64,000 nt of DNA from Streptomyces longhuiensis (GTDB lineage Bacteria > Actinomycetota > Actinomycetes > Streptomycetales > Streptomycetaceae), in assembly GCF_020616555.1 (NCBI RefSeq), contig NZ_CP085173.1, forward strand, positions 8,820,001 through 8,884,000, read 5' to 3'. Shown piece after piece: positions 36,469-45,364 of this stretch. The position numbers and the translations under genes are program-made. Each line of letters begins with the position of its first letter. Within the stretch, counting starts at the first letter, position 1. The notes under the pieces are model-generated. The model had not been told where the DNA came from. It saw only the letters and a program-made list of their open reading frames with translations, and made no database searches.

Positions 36469-38244
36469 TCACGTGTCGAACTCGCCGTACCAGGCCCGGT
36501 TGAGGAGACACGTGGGCAGATACGGCGACTTGCTGTCGACCGGGAACTCCGAGTCGAAGGCGAGACACGCCAGCGCGAGCGGGCCGAGGGCCACCCGGCT
36601 GTGCGGCCCCGTCGAGTCGCTCCAGTAGCGCTCGTGATGGGCCAGCGCCTCCGTGAGCGCTTCCGCGAAAGCCTCGCGGTCGCCCGTCACGAGACGGTGG
36701 AAGAGCGCGACGGGCTGGTAGTCGACCAGGTTCAGGAAGTCCGCGGGCGTACGGGTCGCCACGTCGGGGTGGGAGGTGTTCATGGTGGCGAGCAGCTTCT
36801 GGACCACATCGTCCATGGGGCGCTGCAACCAGTACGTCTGGAGCGTGTCGATCCAGTGGAAGACGTACTCGTCCATGGGCGCGGCCCGACGCAGGTCGTC
36901 CAGCGGTACGTGGCACAACCGGGCCGTGCGGTCCCGCTCACGGCAGACGACGGCGAGATAGAAGGCGTTGAGCCAGGCGCGGCCGTCCGCGTACGGGGCG
37001 GGGCCGGTGACCGGAAGCGTCACGACGTCGTGCCCGATCCGGCAGGCGACGCTGCTCTCGCGGGAGGTCGTGGTGGCGAACAGCGCCGAGCCGACCTGCA
37101 TGGCGCCGACCCACGCCTCCCAGGTCTCTAGCGCGCCCCCGTCGGGGTCGGACGCGCAGCGCACGTGGCTCAGGGCGAGCGAGGCCGCGAACGCCTCGCC
37201 GAAAACCGCGGGGGACTGAGGCAGTCGCGCTGTCAACTGGGTTGTTGTGAGGGCGAGTTCATCGGCCGTCTGCGTGGGTGGGGTCGGTTCCGGCGCGGCC
37301 CCGGCGGAGTCCTGGCCGCGCAGGGACCTCATCAGGTCCATCAACTCCTGCGGCGGCACCACGGAGAACGACCGCTTCTCGTGGTCGAAGGCCGTCAGCG
37401 AGACAAGCCGCCCCTGATGCCACCAGTACAGCCGCGGTGAGAGCGCGCCCGGCCCGTCCTCGTAGGCGCCGATGGCGTAGGAACCCAGATCGTTGACGGC
37501 GTCCACCACGCTGCCGTCCACGATCGGGTGGAACGCCAGCAGATGCCTGGTCGGCATCACGACGAGCGCCCCGGCCTCCGGCAGCTCCCGGCCGGTCAAC
37601 TCCCTCACCAGATCGGGGAGTACGAGTGCCTTGCTGGAGACGAAGAAGGAGTCGCCGTACACGGAGTGCATCAACGCGCCCTGCGGGCCGCGGAATTCGC
37701 TGTGCTCGACCGGCTCGCGGATCAGGTGCGCGCGGCCCGCCGCCCACAGCTGCTCGGCACCGACACGCGCCACGTCCCGGTCGTCGAGGATCCGTACGGA
37801 AGTGGGTGCGTCCAGCGCGAGGGCCGCGAGCAGCCCCTCGGCCACCGGCCGCGCATAGCGGAAGCCGTCGGCCGTGTCGCCTTCGAAGGCGTCGTCGGGC
37901 AGCAGCCGCCAGCACGTCCGCCCCAGGAGCTCCGTGGCGCTCTCGCCTCCCTGGGAGGAGTTCTCCAGGGCGACGAAGTGCTGCTCCACGATCCGCGGCC
38001 AGTCGTCCTCGGCGGACTGACGGCACCGCTGCGCGAGGTTCGACAGCGGGCTGAGCCTGCCCTCCAGACGGACCGCGTCCCCCGTCACGGTCATCTGCGT
38101 GCCGTGACGGGTGAGGAAGTGAGCGGCCGTCAGGCTCCGCAGGCGCTCGGCCTGAGGGACGTTCAGCATCGGCAGGTGTGGATCGGGTACGTGGTGAAGG
38201 TTCACCGCACAGACTCTACGAAGAGGTGCGGGAGCCGGTGACAT
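36469..38244 (-). CDS. Imm49-like C-terminal domain protein with unrecognised N-terminal half
   Basis: 591 residues, with a putative ATG at 38244 or GTG near 38203. The C-terminal ~250 residues (AWLNAFYLAVVCRERDR, FHRLVTGDREAFAEALTEAL, LGPLALACLAFDSEFPV, SPYLPTCLLNRAW) resemble the Imm49 immunity family found in polymorphic toxin systems. The N-terminal ~320 residues contain LLGRTCWRLLPDDAFEGD, LIREPVEHSEF and AGALVVMPTRHLLAFHPI and look like a YtpQ/DUF1444-type domain, but this is a weak impression. No toxin gene is adjacent. It overlaps the YczE gene by 29 bp on the same strand. Confidence 0.6.
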   Translation of the reverse strand: MSPAPAPLRRVCAVNLHHVPDPHLPMLNVPQAERLRSLTAAHFLTRHGTQMTVTGDAVRLEGRLSPLSNLAQRCRQSAEDDWPRIVEQHFVALENSSQGGESATELLGRTCWRLLPDDAFEGDTADGFRYARPVAEGLLAALALDAPTSVRILDDRDVARVGAEQLWAAGRAHLIREPVEHSEFRGPQGALMHSVYGDSFFVSSKALVLPDLVRELTGRELPEAGALVVMPTRHLLAFHPIVDGSVVDAVNDLGSYAIGAYEDGPGALSPRLYWWHQGRLVSLTAFDHEKRSFSVVPPQELMDLMRSLRGQDSAGAAPEPTPPTQTADELALTTTQLTARLPQSPAVFGEAFAASLALSHVRCASDPDGGALETWEAWVGAMQVGSALFATTTSRESSVACRIGHDVVTLPVTGPAPYADGRAWLNAFYLAVVCRERDRTARLCHVPLDDLRRAAPMDEYVFHWIDTLQTYWLQRPMDDVVQKLLATMNTSHPDVATRTPADFLNLVDYQPVALFHRLVTGDREAFAEALTEALAHHERYWSDSTGPHSRVALGPLALACLAFDSEFPVDSKSPYLPTCLLNRAWYGEFDT

Positions 38245-38959
38245 GCGGGCCTGCGTGTGCGGTCCTGGTCGGGCTCGTGTAGGCGAACCGGGGCAGGAAG
38301 AACTGGGTGATGGGCCCGACGGTCAGGGCGTACAGCACGGTGCCGAGCCCCACGCCGCCGCCGAGCAGCCACCCGATGGCGAGCACGGAGACCTCGATGA
38401 ACGTGCGCACGACGCGGATGGAACGTCCCGTCAGGGCGGACGCACCGGTCATCAGCCCGTCCCGGGGCCCCGGCCCGAACCGTGCGCCCACGTAGACGGC
38501 GACGGACAGCGCATTGGCGAATGTCCCGGCGAGGAGGAGCCCCACGCGTTCGGGAAGGGCCAGGCCCTCGGGAACGAGCGCGAGCCCGAGGTCGGACGAG
38601 AAGGCGATGACGACGATGTTCGCGGCGGTCCCGAACGTCGGCCGCTGCCGCAGAGGGATCCACAGCAACAGGACGGACGCACCCACGATCGCGGTCAGTG
38701 TGCCGAAGCTCAGCGAAGTGTGCTTCTCCAGACCTTGGTTGAGAACGCTCCAGGGACTCAGGCCCAGCCCGGCGCGGACCATGACGGCCATGCTGAATCC
38801 GTACAGGGCGAGGCCGATGAACAACTGGGGCAGACGGCGGAGTGGGTGTTCGCCGAAGCGGACGTAGGTGAGTGGGGGAGTGGGGCGGGGGCGCCCGGTC
38901 CCTTCGTCGCCCGGCGCCCTCTGCTCGGACCGGGCCCTCGTGTCCGTTTCCTGCCGCAT
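38216..38959 (-). CDS. YczE/YyaS/YitT family membrane protein
   Basis: 247 residues from the ATG at 38959, with GGAGG upstream. After a ~40-residue polar start come PQLFIGLALYGFSMAVMVRAG, LGLSPWSVLNQGLEKHTSLSFG, five hydrophobic helices, and the family block FGPGPRDGLMTGASALTGRSIRVVRT. The function of YczE-type proteins is unknown. It diverges from a MocR-type regulator, the same yczR/yczE pairing seen in other bacteria, so the regulator controls this gene. Confidence 0.88.
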   Translation of the reverse strand: MRQETDTRARSEQRAPGDEGTGRPRPTPPLTYVRFGEHPLRRLPQLFIGLALYGFSMAVMVRAGLGLSPWSVLNQGLEKHTSLSFGTLTAIVGASVLLLWIPLRQRPTFGTAANIVVIAFSSDLGLALVPEGLALPERVGLLLAGTFANALSVAVYVGARFGPGPRDGLMTGASALTGRSIRVVRTFIEVSVLAIGWLLGGGVGLGTVLYALTVGPITQFFLPRFAYTSPTRTAHAGPHVTGSRTSS

Positions 38960-39022
38960 ATGTGCCTGCCTCCACCGTGGGTGTCGTGGGCCTTCAAGGC
39001 CATTGCGGCAACTCTGTAGAGT

Positions 39023-39048
39023 GATTGGCCCGGATGACATGGCCAATC
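39023..39048. promoter_or_regulatory. Operator candidate between yczE-like and mocR-like genes
   Basis: Perfect 8-bp arms GATTGGCC and GGCCAATC with a 10-bp spacer, 13 bp before the TTG start of the MocR frame. A TTCAAG (38993) and TAGAGT (39017) pair spaced 18 bp just upstream could be the promoter, so the dyad would overlap the transcription start. Confidence 0.55.
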
Positions 39049-39061
39049 TCGGGAGAATGGT

Positions 39062-40536
39062 TTGACTGACGCGAACGCCTTCCTGCCGGTGGACAGGGTG
39101 GGCCGCGCGGACCGGACCCTGGGCAGCCGCCGGCTCGCCGCGATGCTGCCCGACACCGCCGGTACGAGACCCGCCTACCGCCACCTCGCGCAGGCGATCA
39201 GCGCGCTCATCCTGGACGGGCGTATCGCCCTGCACGTCAGACTCCCCGCCGAGCGCGAACTGGCCGCCGCCCTCGACACCAGCAGAACCACCGTCACCGC
39301 CGTGTACGACCTGCTGCGCGAGAGCGGCTACGCACACAGCCGCCAGGGATCGGGCACGTGGACCGCCCTGCCCGAAGGCCGCGCCCCCAGTGGCATCACC
39401 CGCCTCCTCGGCCCCCAGGACACCGCGATCGACCTGGCCAGAGCGTCCCCCGGTCTCCCGCAGCAGGCACTCGTCGACGCCCTCGTGCACATCACCCCGC
39501 AACTCGCCCAGCAGGCACACACCCCTGGCTACCACCCCTACGGCCTGCCCGACCTGCGCGCCGCCGTCGCCGAGCGCTACACGCGACGGGGTCTCGCCAC
39601 CCTGCCCGAACAGATCCTGGTGACATCCGGCGCACAGCACGCGCTGACCCTCGTCCTGGGACTGCTGAGCAGCCCCGGCGACCGGGTCATGGTCGAGAAC
39701 CCGTCCTACCCGAACGCCCTTGAGGCGCTGCGTCGAGCCCGGCTGCGTACCGTGTCCGTCCCCGTGACCGATACCGGCTGGGACATCGAGATCACCGAAT
39801 CGAGCCTCCGTCAGGCCGTGCCCCAACTGGCCTACCTCATCCCCGACTTCCACAACCCGACCGGCTGTCTCAGCGGGCGCGCCTCCTGCGCGCGGCGGAG
39901 CGTTCCGGTACCTGGCTGGTCATCGACGAGACACTGGCCGACCTCGCGCTCGACGTCCCCCCGCCGCCTCCGTTCGCCTCCCACGCCGCGAAGGGCGGCA
40001 CCGGCCAGGTCATCAGCATCGGCTCGATGAGCAAGACCCACTGGGGCGGCCTGCGCATCGGCTGGCTGCGCGCGCCCGCACGGCTCGTCACCGAACTCGC
40101 GGGCCAGCGCGTGGCCACCGACATGGGCGGTTCGGTCGTCGACCAACTCCTGGCCCTCGCCCTCCTGGACCGGGGCGACGGGCTTCTGGCGCCCCGGCTC
40201 GAACAACTACGGTTGCAGCGCGCCGCGTTGGTCTCCGCGCTGACGGAGCACATGCCGCACTGGACCTGGCAACTGCCGCCCGGTGGGCTGTCGTTGTGGG
40301 TCGACCTGGGTGAACCGGTGGCCACCGCGCTGTCCGAACGAGCCCTCGACAACGGCGTCCGGATCGAGAGCGGCGCCTGCTTCGCCACCGACCCCGGCAT
40401 CTTCGAGCAGCGGATGCGCATCCCGTACACGACCCCGGCGGACACCTTGCGCGAAGCCGTCCACCGCATGGCGACCGCGCTCGCCTCCGGTCTCCCGTCG
40501 GCGTCCACCGCGCGACGGCCGCACTGGGTCGCCTGA
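39062..40536 (+). pseudogene. MocR/YczR-type GntR-aminotransferase regulator, frameshifted
   Basis: The TTG start at 39062 has GGGAGA just upstream. Residues ~30-110 are a GntR winged helix (LPAERELAAALDTSRTTVTAVYDLL). The aminotransferase domain starts normally (LVTSGAQHALTLVLGLL, VENPSYPNALEALR, YLIPDFHNPTGCL), but after ~39870 the frame turns into Arg/Pro/Ser noise. The correct continuation is in the +1 mod 3 frame: QRARLLRAAE, WLVIDETLAD, then SIGSMSKTHWGG with the PLP Lys, running to 40536. Homologues have about four more residues at the junction, so a 10- or 13-bp deletion fits. Without correction the protein lacks the PLP Lys. A sequencing error is not excluded. Confidence 0.8.
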
Positions 40537-40563
40537 GCATCGGAGGATGAGGGAGATCGCTGG

Positions 40564-41142
40564 ATGACGTACGGAGTTGAGGAGCCTCCCGGGACGGGTC
40601 CGCTCTTTCGCCTCGCATGGCGTGGGTCCCCCTATGCGGGCCGCCCCGCCGAGGACCTGTGGATCGCCTTCGACGGCGATGCGGAAGGCGGTTGGTGGTT
40701 CGACGCGTACTTCCTCGGGCGCCTGCCGCTGGGACACGGCGCGCCACGGGCCGCCGAGTTCGCCCGGTGGCTCCTTACGGCGCCGCCGACGGGCCCGTAC
40801 GAGCGGGAGTTCACCCTGATCGACCGTGAACCGCAGGCCGGATCCCCGCGGATCGCCGCCGGCACACGGCTGACCGTCGAGTTCCTCCTGGGCCGCGAGG
40901 AACCCGACGGGCCCGAGTATCTCCACCTGCTGCCGTCGGGCGAGACGGCCGTACGGCACCTCGGCTTCGAGGTGTGCGCACCGCTGGAGTGCGAACCGCT
41001 GCCGCGCGCCTCCCTCGAGGTGGCGGCCGCCGGACTTCTCGACGCCGCCACCGACCAGGGATCCCGGATGCGCGATCGGCGCGGTCCTGTCAGACGAGCG
41101 CGCGATCGAGGTCCGCGCCGAGCTGGTGATACGCGGCGGTGA
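40564..41142 (+). CDS. Hypothetical protein
   Basis: 192 residues, not recognised. The first ~155 residues look like a folded globular domain (LWIAFDGDAEGGWWFDAYFLG, RLTVEFLLGREEPDGPEYLHLL). The final ~30 residues, MRDRRGPVRRARDRGPRRAG, are low-complexity basic and lie antisense to the end of folD (53-bp overlap), so the original stop may have been lost. It follows the broken mocR gene by 27 bp. Confidence 0.55.
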   Translation: MTYGVEEPPGTGPLFRLAWRGSPYAGRPAEDLWIAFDGDAEGGWWFDAYFLGRLPLGHGAPRAAEFARWLLTAPPTGPYEREFTLIDREPQAGSPRIAAGTRLTVEFLLGREEPDGPEYLHLLPSGETAVRHLGFEVCAPLECEPLPRASLEVAAAGLLDAATDQGSRMRDRRGPVRRARDRGPRRAGDTRR

Positions 41143-41968
41143 CCGTCTGGGCCAGGAGGACGGCGATGGTCATGGGGCCCACCCCGCCGGGGACGGGAGT
41201 GATCAGGCGAGCCCGCTCGGCCGCGGTGTCGAAGTCGACGTCGCCGACGTTGCCCGCGTTGTAGCCCGCGTCGATGACGACCGCGCCGGGCTTGATGTCC
41301 TCGCCGCGGATGAGCCGGGGCCGGCCCACGGCCGCCACCACGATGTCCGCCTCCCTCACGTACGCGCTCAGGTCGGCCGTGCGGGAGTGGCAGTACGTCA
41401 CCGTGGCGTCCCGGGCGAGCAGAAGCATCCCGGCCGGCTTGCCGAGGATCGCGCTCCGGCCCACGACGACGGCATGCCGCCCCGCGACCTCGACGTCGTA
41501 CTCGTCGAGGAGCCGCATGATTCCGCCCGGTGTGCAGGAGACGAACCCGGGCAGCCCGAAGGCCATCGCGCCGAACGAGGTCATGGTGACGCCGTCGACG
41601 TCCTTCTCCGGGGCGATGGCCTCGAACGCCGCGCGTTCGTCGATGTGCGGGCCCACGGGATGCTGGAGCAGGATCCCGTGCACCGACGCGTCCTGCGACA
41701 GCTCGCGGAGCGTGGCGACCAGCTCCGAGGTCGTCGTCTCGGCGGGGAGCTGGACGCGCCGCGACTCGATACCGGCCTTGGCGCAGCGGGCCTGCTTCAT
41801 ACGGACGTACGTGACGGAGGCGGGATCCTCGCCCACCAGTACGGTCGCGAGGCAGGGCGCCGAGCCCGTGCGCCTCACCAGCTCCGCCGCTCTGCCCGCG
41901 GACTCCTCGACGAGGCGCCGGGCGGGGCCGGTGCCGTCCATGAGGTGGGCTGTCTGTGTCGGGGACAT
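41090..41968 (-). CDS. folD: FolD: methylenetetrahydrofolate dehydrogenase/cyclohydrolase
   Basis: 292 residues from the ATG at 41968, with GGGAGG 6 bp upstream. The catalytic Lys is in SVTYVRMKQARC. VHGILLQHPVGPHIDER, PEKDVDGVT, SCTPGGIMRLL, VVVGRSAILGKPAGMLLL and the C-terminal ITPVPGGVGPMTIAVLL are the FolD signatures. It interconverts 5,10-methylene-THF and 10-formyl-THF with NADP. The gene is isolated among accessory genes, so it may be a paralogue of the housekeeping copy. Confidence 0.92.
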   Translation of the reverse strand: MSPTQTAHLMDGTGPARRLVEESAGRAAELVRRTGSAPCLATVLVGEDPASVTYVRMKQARCAKAGIESRRVQLPAETTTSELVATLRELSQDASVHGILLQHPVGPHIDERAAFEAIAPEKDVDGVTMTSFGAMAFGLPGFVSCTPGGIMRLLDEYDVEVAGRHAVVVGRSAILGKPAGMLLLARDATVTYCHSRTADLSAYVREADIVVAAVGRPRLIRGEDIKPGAVVIDAGYNAGNVGDVDFDTAAERARLITPVPGGVGPMTIAVLLAQTVTAAYHQLGADLDRALV

Positions 41969-42067
41969 GGTCGCCTCCCAGGCGTCATTGACCATTCGCC
42001 CAGGCGCGCGGCATACATCGACCCTTTGGTCAGGCCGCTCCCCGGTGGTTCTCCACCCCAGCGCCAG

Positions 42068-42295
42068 TCACGGCCTGTCCGCCACTGTAACGGCTTCGGC
42101 CAGCCGTGCGAGAGCCGCGGCCTCCCCGCTGCCCTCCTCGGTACTGAAGACGTGCACGGCCAGGCTCGTCTCGCCGGGCGTGGCCGGTACGTGCAGCGTC
42201 TCGAAGTCCAGGGTGAGCATCCCCGCCACCGGGTGTCTCAGGCGCTTGCGCCCCGCCGCGCACAACACGACCCCGCCGCTGTCCGCCGGGAGTGG
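42068..42295 (-). pseudogene. C-terminal remnant of XRE/MmyB-type regulator
   Basis: About 75 residues ending at the stop 42068-42070. KRLRHPVAGMLTLDFETLHV, followed by an acidic/Ala segment with STEEGSGEAAALARL, matches the end of the MmyB-like ligand-binding domain of Streptomyces XRE regulators, where 'RFHHPVVGDLTLxYExLxLP' is usual. Upstream of ~42295 the frame loses all similarity, and no HTH is present. It is a truncated remnant next to a divergent promoter. Confidence 0.65.
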
Positions 42296-42374
42296 AGGCA
42301 CCGGGCACGTGGGGACTCGACCTGCACGTCCGCGACCGGGTCCGAGAGCCGTCTCACCCGGCCGCCCTTCTCTC

Positions 42375-42392
42375 ATTTGAACGCGTTCAAAT
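42375..42392. promoter_or_regulatory. Perfect 18-bp palindrome, TetR-type operator candidate
   Basis: ATTTGAACGCGTTCAAAT is fully self-complementary and lies 40-57 bp before the TIGR01777 start, in an AT-rich pocket. TTGAACGCGTTCAA-like dyads are common TetR sites in actinobacteria. GCGCTAAGGT downstream could hold the -10. No TetR gene is adjacent. Confidence 0.65.
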
Positions 42393-42431
42393 ATCTGCGC
42401 TAAGGTGGTGCCGACGCGATGAGGGGGCTTC

Positions 42432-43412
42432 ATGAAGATCGTGATACCCGGCGGCACCGGGCAGGTGGGGACGATCCTGAAGCGTGAACTGGCCGAAGCG
42501 GGACACGAAGTCGTGGTCCTCACGCGGCGGCCGGTGCGCGACGGGGACACGCGCTGGGACGGCGAGACCCTGGGCCCCTGGGCCGAGGCCGTCGACGGCA
42601 GCGACGTCGTGATCAACCTCGCCGGACGCAGCGTCAGTTGCCGCTACACCCCCGCCAACCTCCGGGCCATGATGGACTCGCGCGTGCGGTCCGCCGAGGT
42701 CGTCGGCGAGGCCATCGCCGCCGCCGCGCGCCCTCCGAAGGTGTGGCTGCAGATGAGTACGGCGACCATCTACGCCCACAGCTTCGCCGCACCGAACGAC
42801 GAGGCGACCGGCGTGCTCGGCGGCGACGAGGCCGGCGTCCCGGGTTACTGGGGCTACAGCGTCGAGATCGCCAAGGCGTGGGAGCGGGCGCAGGAGCAGG
42901 CGGACACCCCGCACACCCGCAAGGTCGCCCTGCGCTCCGCGATGGTCATGAGCCCCGATCGCGGCGGCGTCTTCGACATCCTCCTGCGCCTGGCCAGGCT
43001 CGGCCTCGGCGGTCCGGTCGCGGGCGGCGGCCAGTACGTGTCCTGGATATACGACCGTGACTTCGCCCGGGCGGTCCGGTTCCTGATCGCACGCGACGAC
43101 CTGGAGGGGCCCGTGAACCTCGCTGCCCCGGAGCCGCTGCCGCAGCGTGACTTCATGCGTGCGCTTCGTACGGCATGGGGTGTTCCGCTGGGCCTGCCCG
43201 CGACGAAGTGGATGGCCGAACTCGGCGCCTTCGCGCTCCGCTCGGACACCGAACTCCTTCTGAAGAGCCGCCGTGTCGTCCCGGGCCGACTGCTCGACGC
43301 GGGCTTCTCCTTCGACCACGCCGGGTGGCCCGATGCCGCCGCCAACCTCGCGCGACGTGTCCGTGGCGGACGTGACGTCACGCGGGCCATGGTGGCGGAC
43401 GGGCTGGTGTGA
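42432..43412 (+). CDS. TIGR01777 family NAD(P)-dependent epimerase-like protein
   Basis: 326 residues. The N-terminus MKIVIPGGTGQVGTILKREL is a GxxGxxG-type Rossmann motif; VVINLAGRSVSCRYTPANL, LQMSTATIYAH and WERAQEQA follow the TIGR01777/DUF1731 family, and the C-terminal part (NLAAPEPLPQRDFMRALR, SRRVVPGRLLDAGFSF) is the DUF1731 tail. Family members include cell-division SulA-like and unspecific SDR-like proteins with unknown substrates. It sits behind an 18-bp palindrome, so it is probably repressor-controlled. Confidence 0.9.
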   Translation: MKIVIPGGTGQVGTILKRELAEAGHEVVVLTRRPVRDGDTRWDGETLGPWAEAVDGSDVVINLAGRSVSCRYTPANLRAMMDSRVRSAEVVGEAIAAAARPPKVWLQMSTATIYAHSFAAPNDEATGVLGGDEAGVPGYWGYSVEIAKAWERAQEQADTPHTRKVALRSAMVMSPDRGGVFDILLRLARLGLGGPVAGGGQYVSWIYDRDFARAVRFLIARDDLEGPVNLAAPEPLPQRDFMRALRTAWGVPLGLPATKWMAELGAFALRSDTELLLKSRRVVPGRLLDAGFSFDHAGWPDAAANLARRVRGGRDVTRAMVADGLV

Positions 43413-43445
43413 GGCGGGGGCGTCCACGTCGGGAGGCCCGCGTCG

Positions 43446-44153
43446 TCACCAGGGGAGCGGGCCCTCCGCGGAGACGTACGTGCCGGTCGGGCCGTCGGGA
43501 CCCAGCAGGGCCATGCGCACGATGATCTCGGCGCCCTCCTCGACGGTCTGGATGCCGGTGTGGGCGTTCAGGTCCGTCGCGGTGTAGCCGGGCTCGACCG
43601 CGTTGATCCGCATGCCGGGGAACGCCTTCGCGTACTGCACGGTGATCATGTTCACCGCCGCCTTCGACGCGGGGTAGGCGACTCCGGGATACGCGTGGGT
43701 CGGCGTACCCGCGTCGGTGACCCGCGCCAGCGAGGCCAGGCCGCTGCTCAGGTTGACCACGACCGGCGCGTCGGACTTCTGCAGCAGGGGCAGGAACGCG
43801 TGGGTGACACGTACGACGCCGAAGACGTTCGTCTCGAAGGTCGACCGCATCTCGTCGGCGGTCACGTCCGCGGCGCCGATCACGCCGCCGTCCGGGGTCC
43901 GGCCCTCGATGCCGGCGTTGTTGATCAGTACGTCGAGGCCGCCGTCGGCCTCGATCGCCTTCACGGCGCCTGCGACGGACGCGTCGTCCGTGACGTCGAG
44001 CTGGACCCGGCGCGCGCCGAGCCGCTCGGCGGCGCGGCGTCCGCGCTCGGGGTCGCGGCTGCCCACGTAGACGGTGTGGCCTGCGGCGACGAGCCGACGG
44101 GCGGTCTCGAAACCGAGACCCTTGTTCGCTCCGGTGATGAGTGTTTTCGTCAT
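43446..44153 (-). CDS. SDR family oxidoreductase
   Basis: 235 residues from the ATG at 44153. The nucleotide motif is KTLITGANKGLGFETARRL; NNAG, the Ser in VVNLSSGLASL and a YPASKAA catalytic Tyr-Lys define a classical SDR. VEPGYTATDLN and the C-terminal GPTGTYVSAEGPLPW are complete. It is NADP-preferring by the Arg in VGSRDPERGR. Genes of this type are often turned on by oxidants or aldehydes; the divergent GlxA-like regulator downstream is on the same strand. Confidence 0.92.
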   Translation of the reverse strand: MTKTLITGANKGLGFETARRLVAAGHTVYVGSRDPERGRRAAERLGARRVQLDVTDDASVAGAVKAIEADGGLDVLINNAGIEGRTPDGGVIGAADVTADEMRSTFETNVFGVVRVTHAFLPLLQKSDAPVVVNLSSGLASLARVTDAGTPTHAYPGVAYPASKAAVNMITVQYAKAFPGMRINAVEPGYTATDLNAHTGIQTVEEGAEIIVRMALLGPDGPTGTYVSAEGPLPW

Positions 44154-44362
44154 GACACCAGCGTGCGGCGGAGCGGCACCGTCAGCCAGGCGTCCCGTCT
44201 TCCTGGGACCGGCAGTACCAGGCGGTGCGGCCGGGCGCGGGCCCAGGTGTGCTCCCGGGCGCCGGCCCGAGACTCGTCCCGTCGAGTGCCATCTCGATCT
44301 CAGGTTCAGGGTGAGAGTTTGGTGATCTTGTGGGGTGCGCATCGTGCTGGGCGCGGCGCGTG

Positions 44363-45364
44363 TCACCGTCCGCCGAACGTCCTCCGGTAGGCCTCGGGCG
44401 GCAGGCCGGTGACGCGGGCGAAGTGTCGCCGCAGCGTGGCGGAGGTCCCCATGCCGGTGCGTGCCGCGATCCGCTCGACGGAGTCGTCACTCGACTCCAG
44501 CAGCTCCTGCGCCTCCCGCACGCGCTGGCTCAGCAGCCATCTCAGGGGTGCCGTCCCGGTGACGGCATGGAAGTGCCGCACCAGGTTGCGGCTGCTCATG
44601 CCCGCCTGCCGGGCCATGTCCTCGACGGTGAGCGGCTGGTCGATCCGCGCCAGCACCCAGGGGAGCAGATCGGCGAGCGGGTGGTCGCGCCCGTGCGTCA
44701 CCGGCGCCGGGATGAACTGCGCCTGGCCGCCGTCCCGGTGGGGCGGGGTCACGAGGTGCCGCGCGAGGGCGTTGGCCACCGTCGCCCCGTGGTCCGTGCG
44801 GACGATGTGCAGGCACAGGTCCATCCCGGCGGCCTTCCCCGCGGACGTGAGGACGCTGCCTTCGTCGGTGAACAGCACGTCGGCGTCGACCCTGACGCGC
44901 GGGTACCGTTCCGCGAGCCGTGCCGTGTGCGCCCAGTGAGTGGTGGCGCGGCGTCCGTCGAGGAGTCCGGCCGCGGCCAGGACGAAGGCGCCCGTGCACA
45001 ACGAGGCGATCCGGGCGCCCGCGGCGTGGGCGGTGCGGAGGGCGTCGAGCAGCTCCTGCGGAGGCTCCTGCTCGACGTCGCGCCACGCCGGGACGATCAC
45101 CGTCCGCGCATCGGCGACGGCCTCCAGTCCGTGGGTGGTGTCGGCCCGTAGCCAGTCGCCGACGCGGGACCCGGCGGGTCCGCAGGTCGTGAACGAGTAC
45201 CAGGGAGCGGCCAGGTCGGAGTGGTCGGAGCCGAACACTTCGAACGCCCCCGCGGCCTCGAAGAGCATCGTGCCCTCGGGGAGGGCCATCGCCACTGAAT
45301 GCACGGCGGAATGCTTAGCGGAATGTGCAACGGACTGCGCAGCGGAACGTGCGACGGGATGCAT
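44363..45364 (-). CDS. GlxA-type AraC regulator (DJ-1/PfpI plus two HTH)
   Basis: 333 residues from the ATG at 45364. The first ~25 residues are a tetrapeptide repeat of the form S-A/V-x-H, then VAMALPEGTMLFEAAGAFEVFG begins a DJ-1/PfpI domain with ASLCTGAFVLAAAGLLDGRRAT (the nucleophile-elbow Cys). The C-terminal ~100 residues are AraC-type: MARQAGMSSRNLVRHFHAVTG and IAARTGMGTSATLRRHFARVTG. The repeat is coded by six 12-bp units. It diverges from a saccharopine-dehydrogenase-like gene that it probably regulates. Confidence 0.92.
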   Translation of the reverse strand: MHPVARSAAQSVAHSAKHSAVHSVAMALPEGTMLFEAAGAFEVFGSDHSDLAAPWYSFTTCGPAGSRVGDWLRADTTHGLEAVADARTVIVPAWRDVEQEPPQELLDALRTAHAAGARIASLCTGAFVLAAAGLLDGRRATTHWAHTARLAERYPRVRVDADVLFTDEGSVLTSAGKAAGMDLCLHIVRTDHGATVANALARHLVTPPHRDGGQAQFIPAPVTHGRDHPLADLLPWVLARIDQPLTVEDMARQAGMSSRNLVRHFHAVTGTAPLRWLLSQRVREAQELLESSDDSVERIAARTGMGTSATLRRHFARVTGLPPEAYRRTFGGR

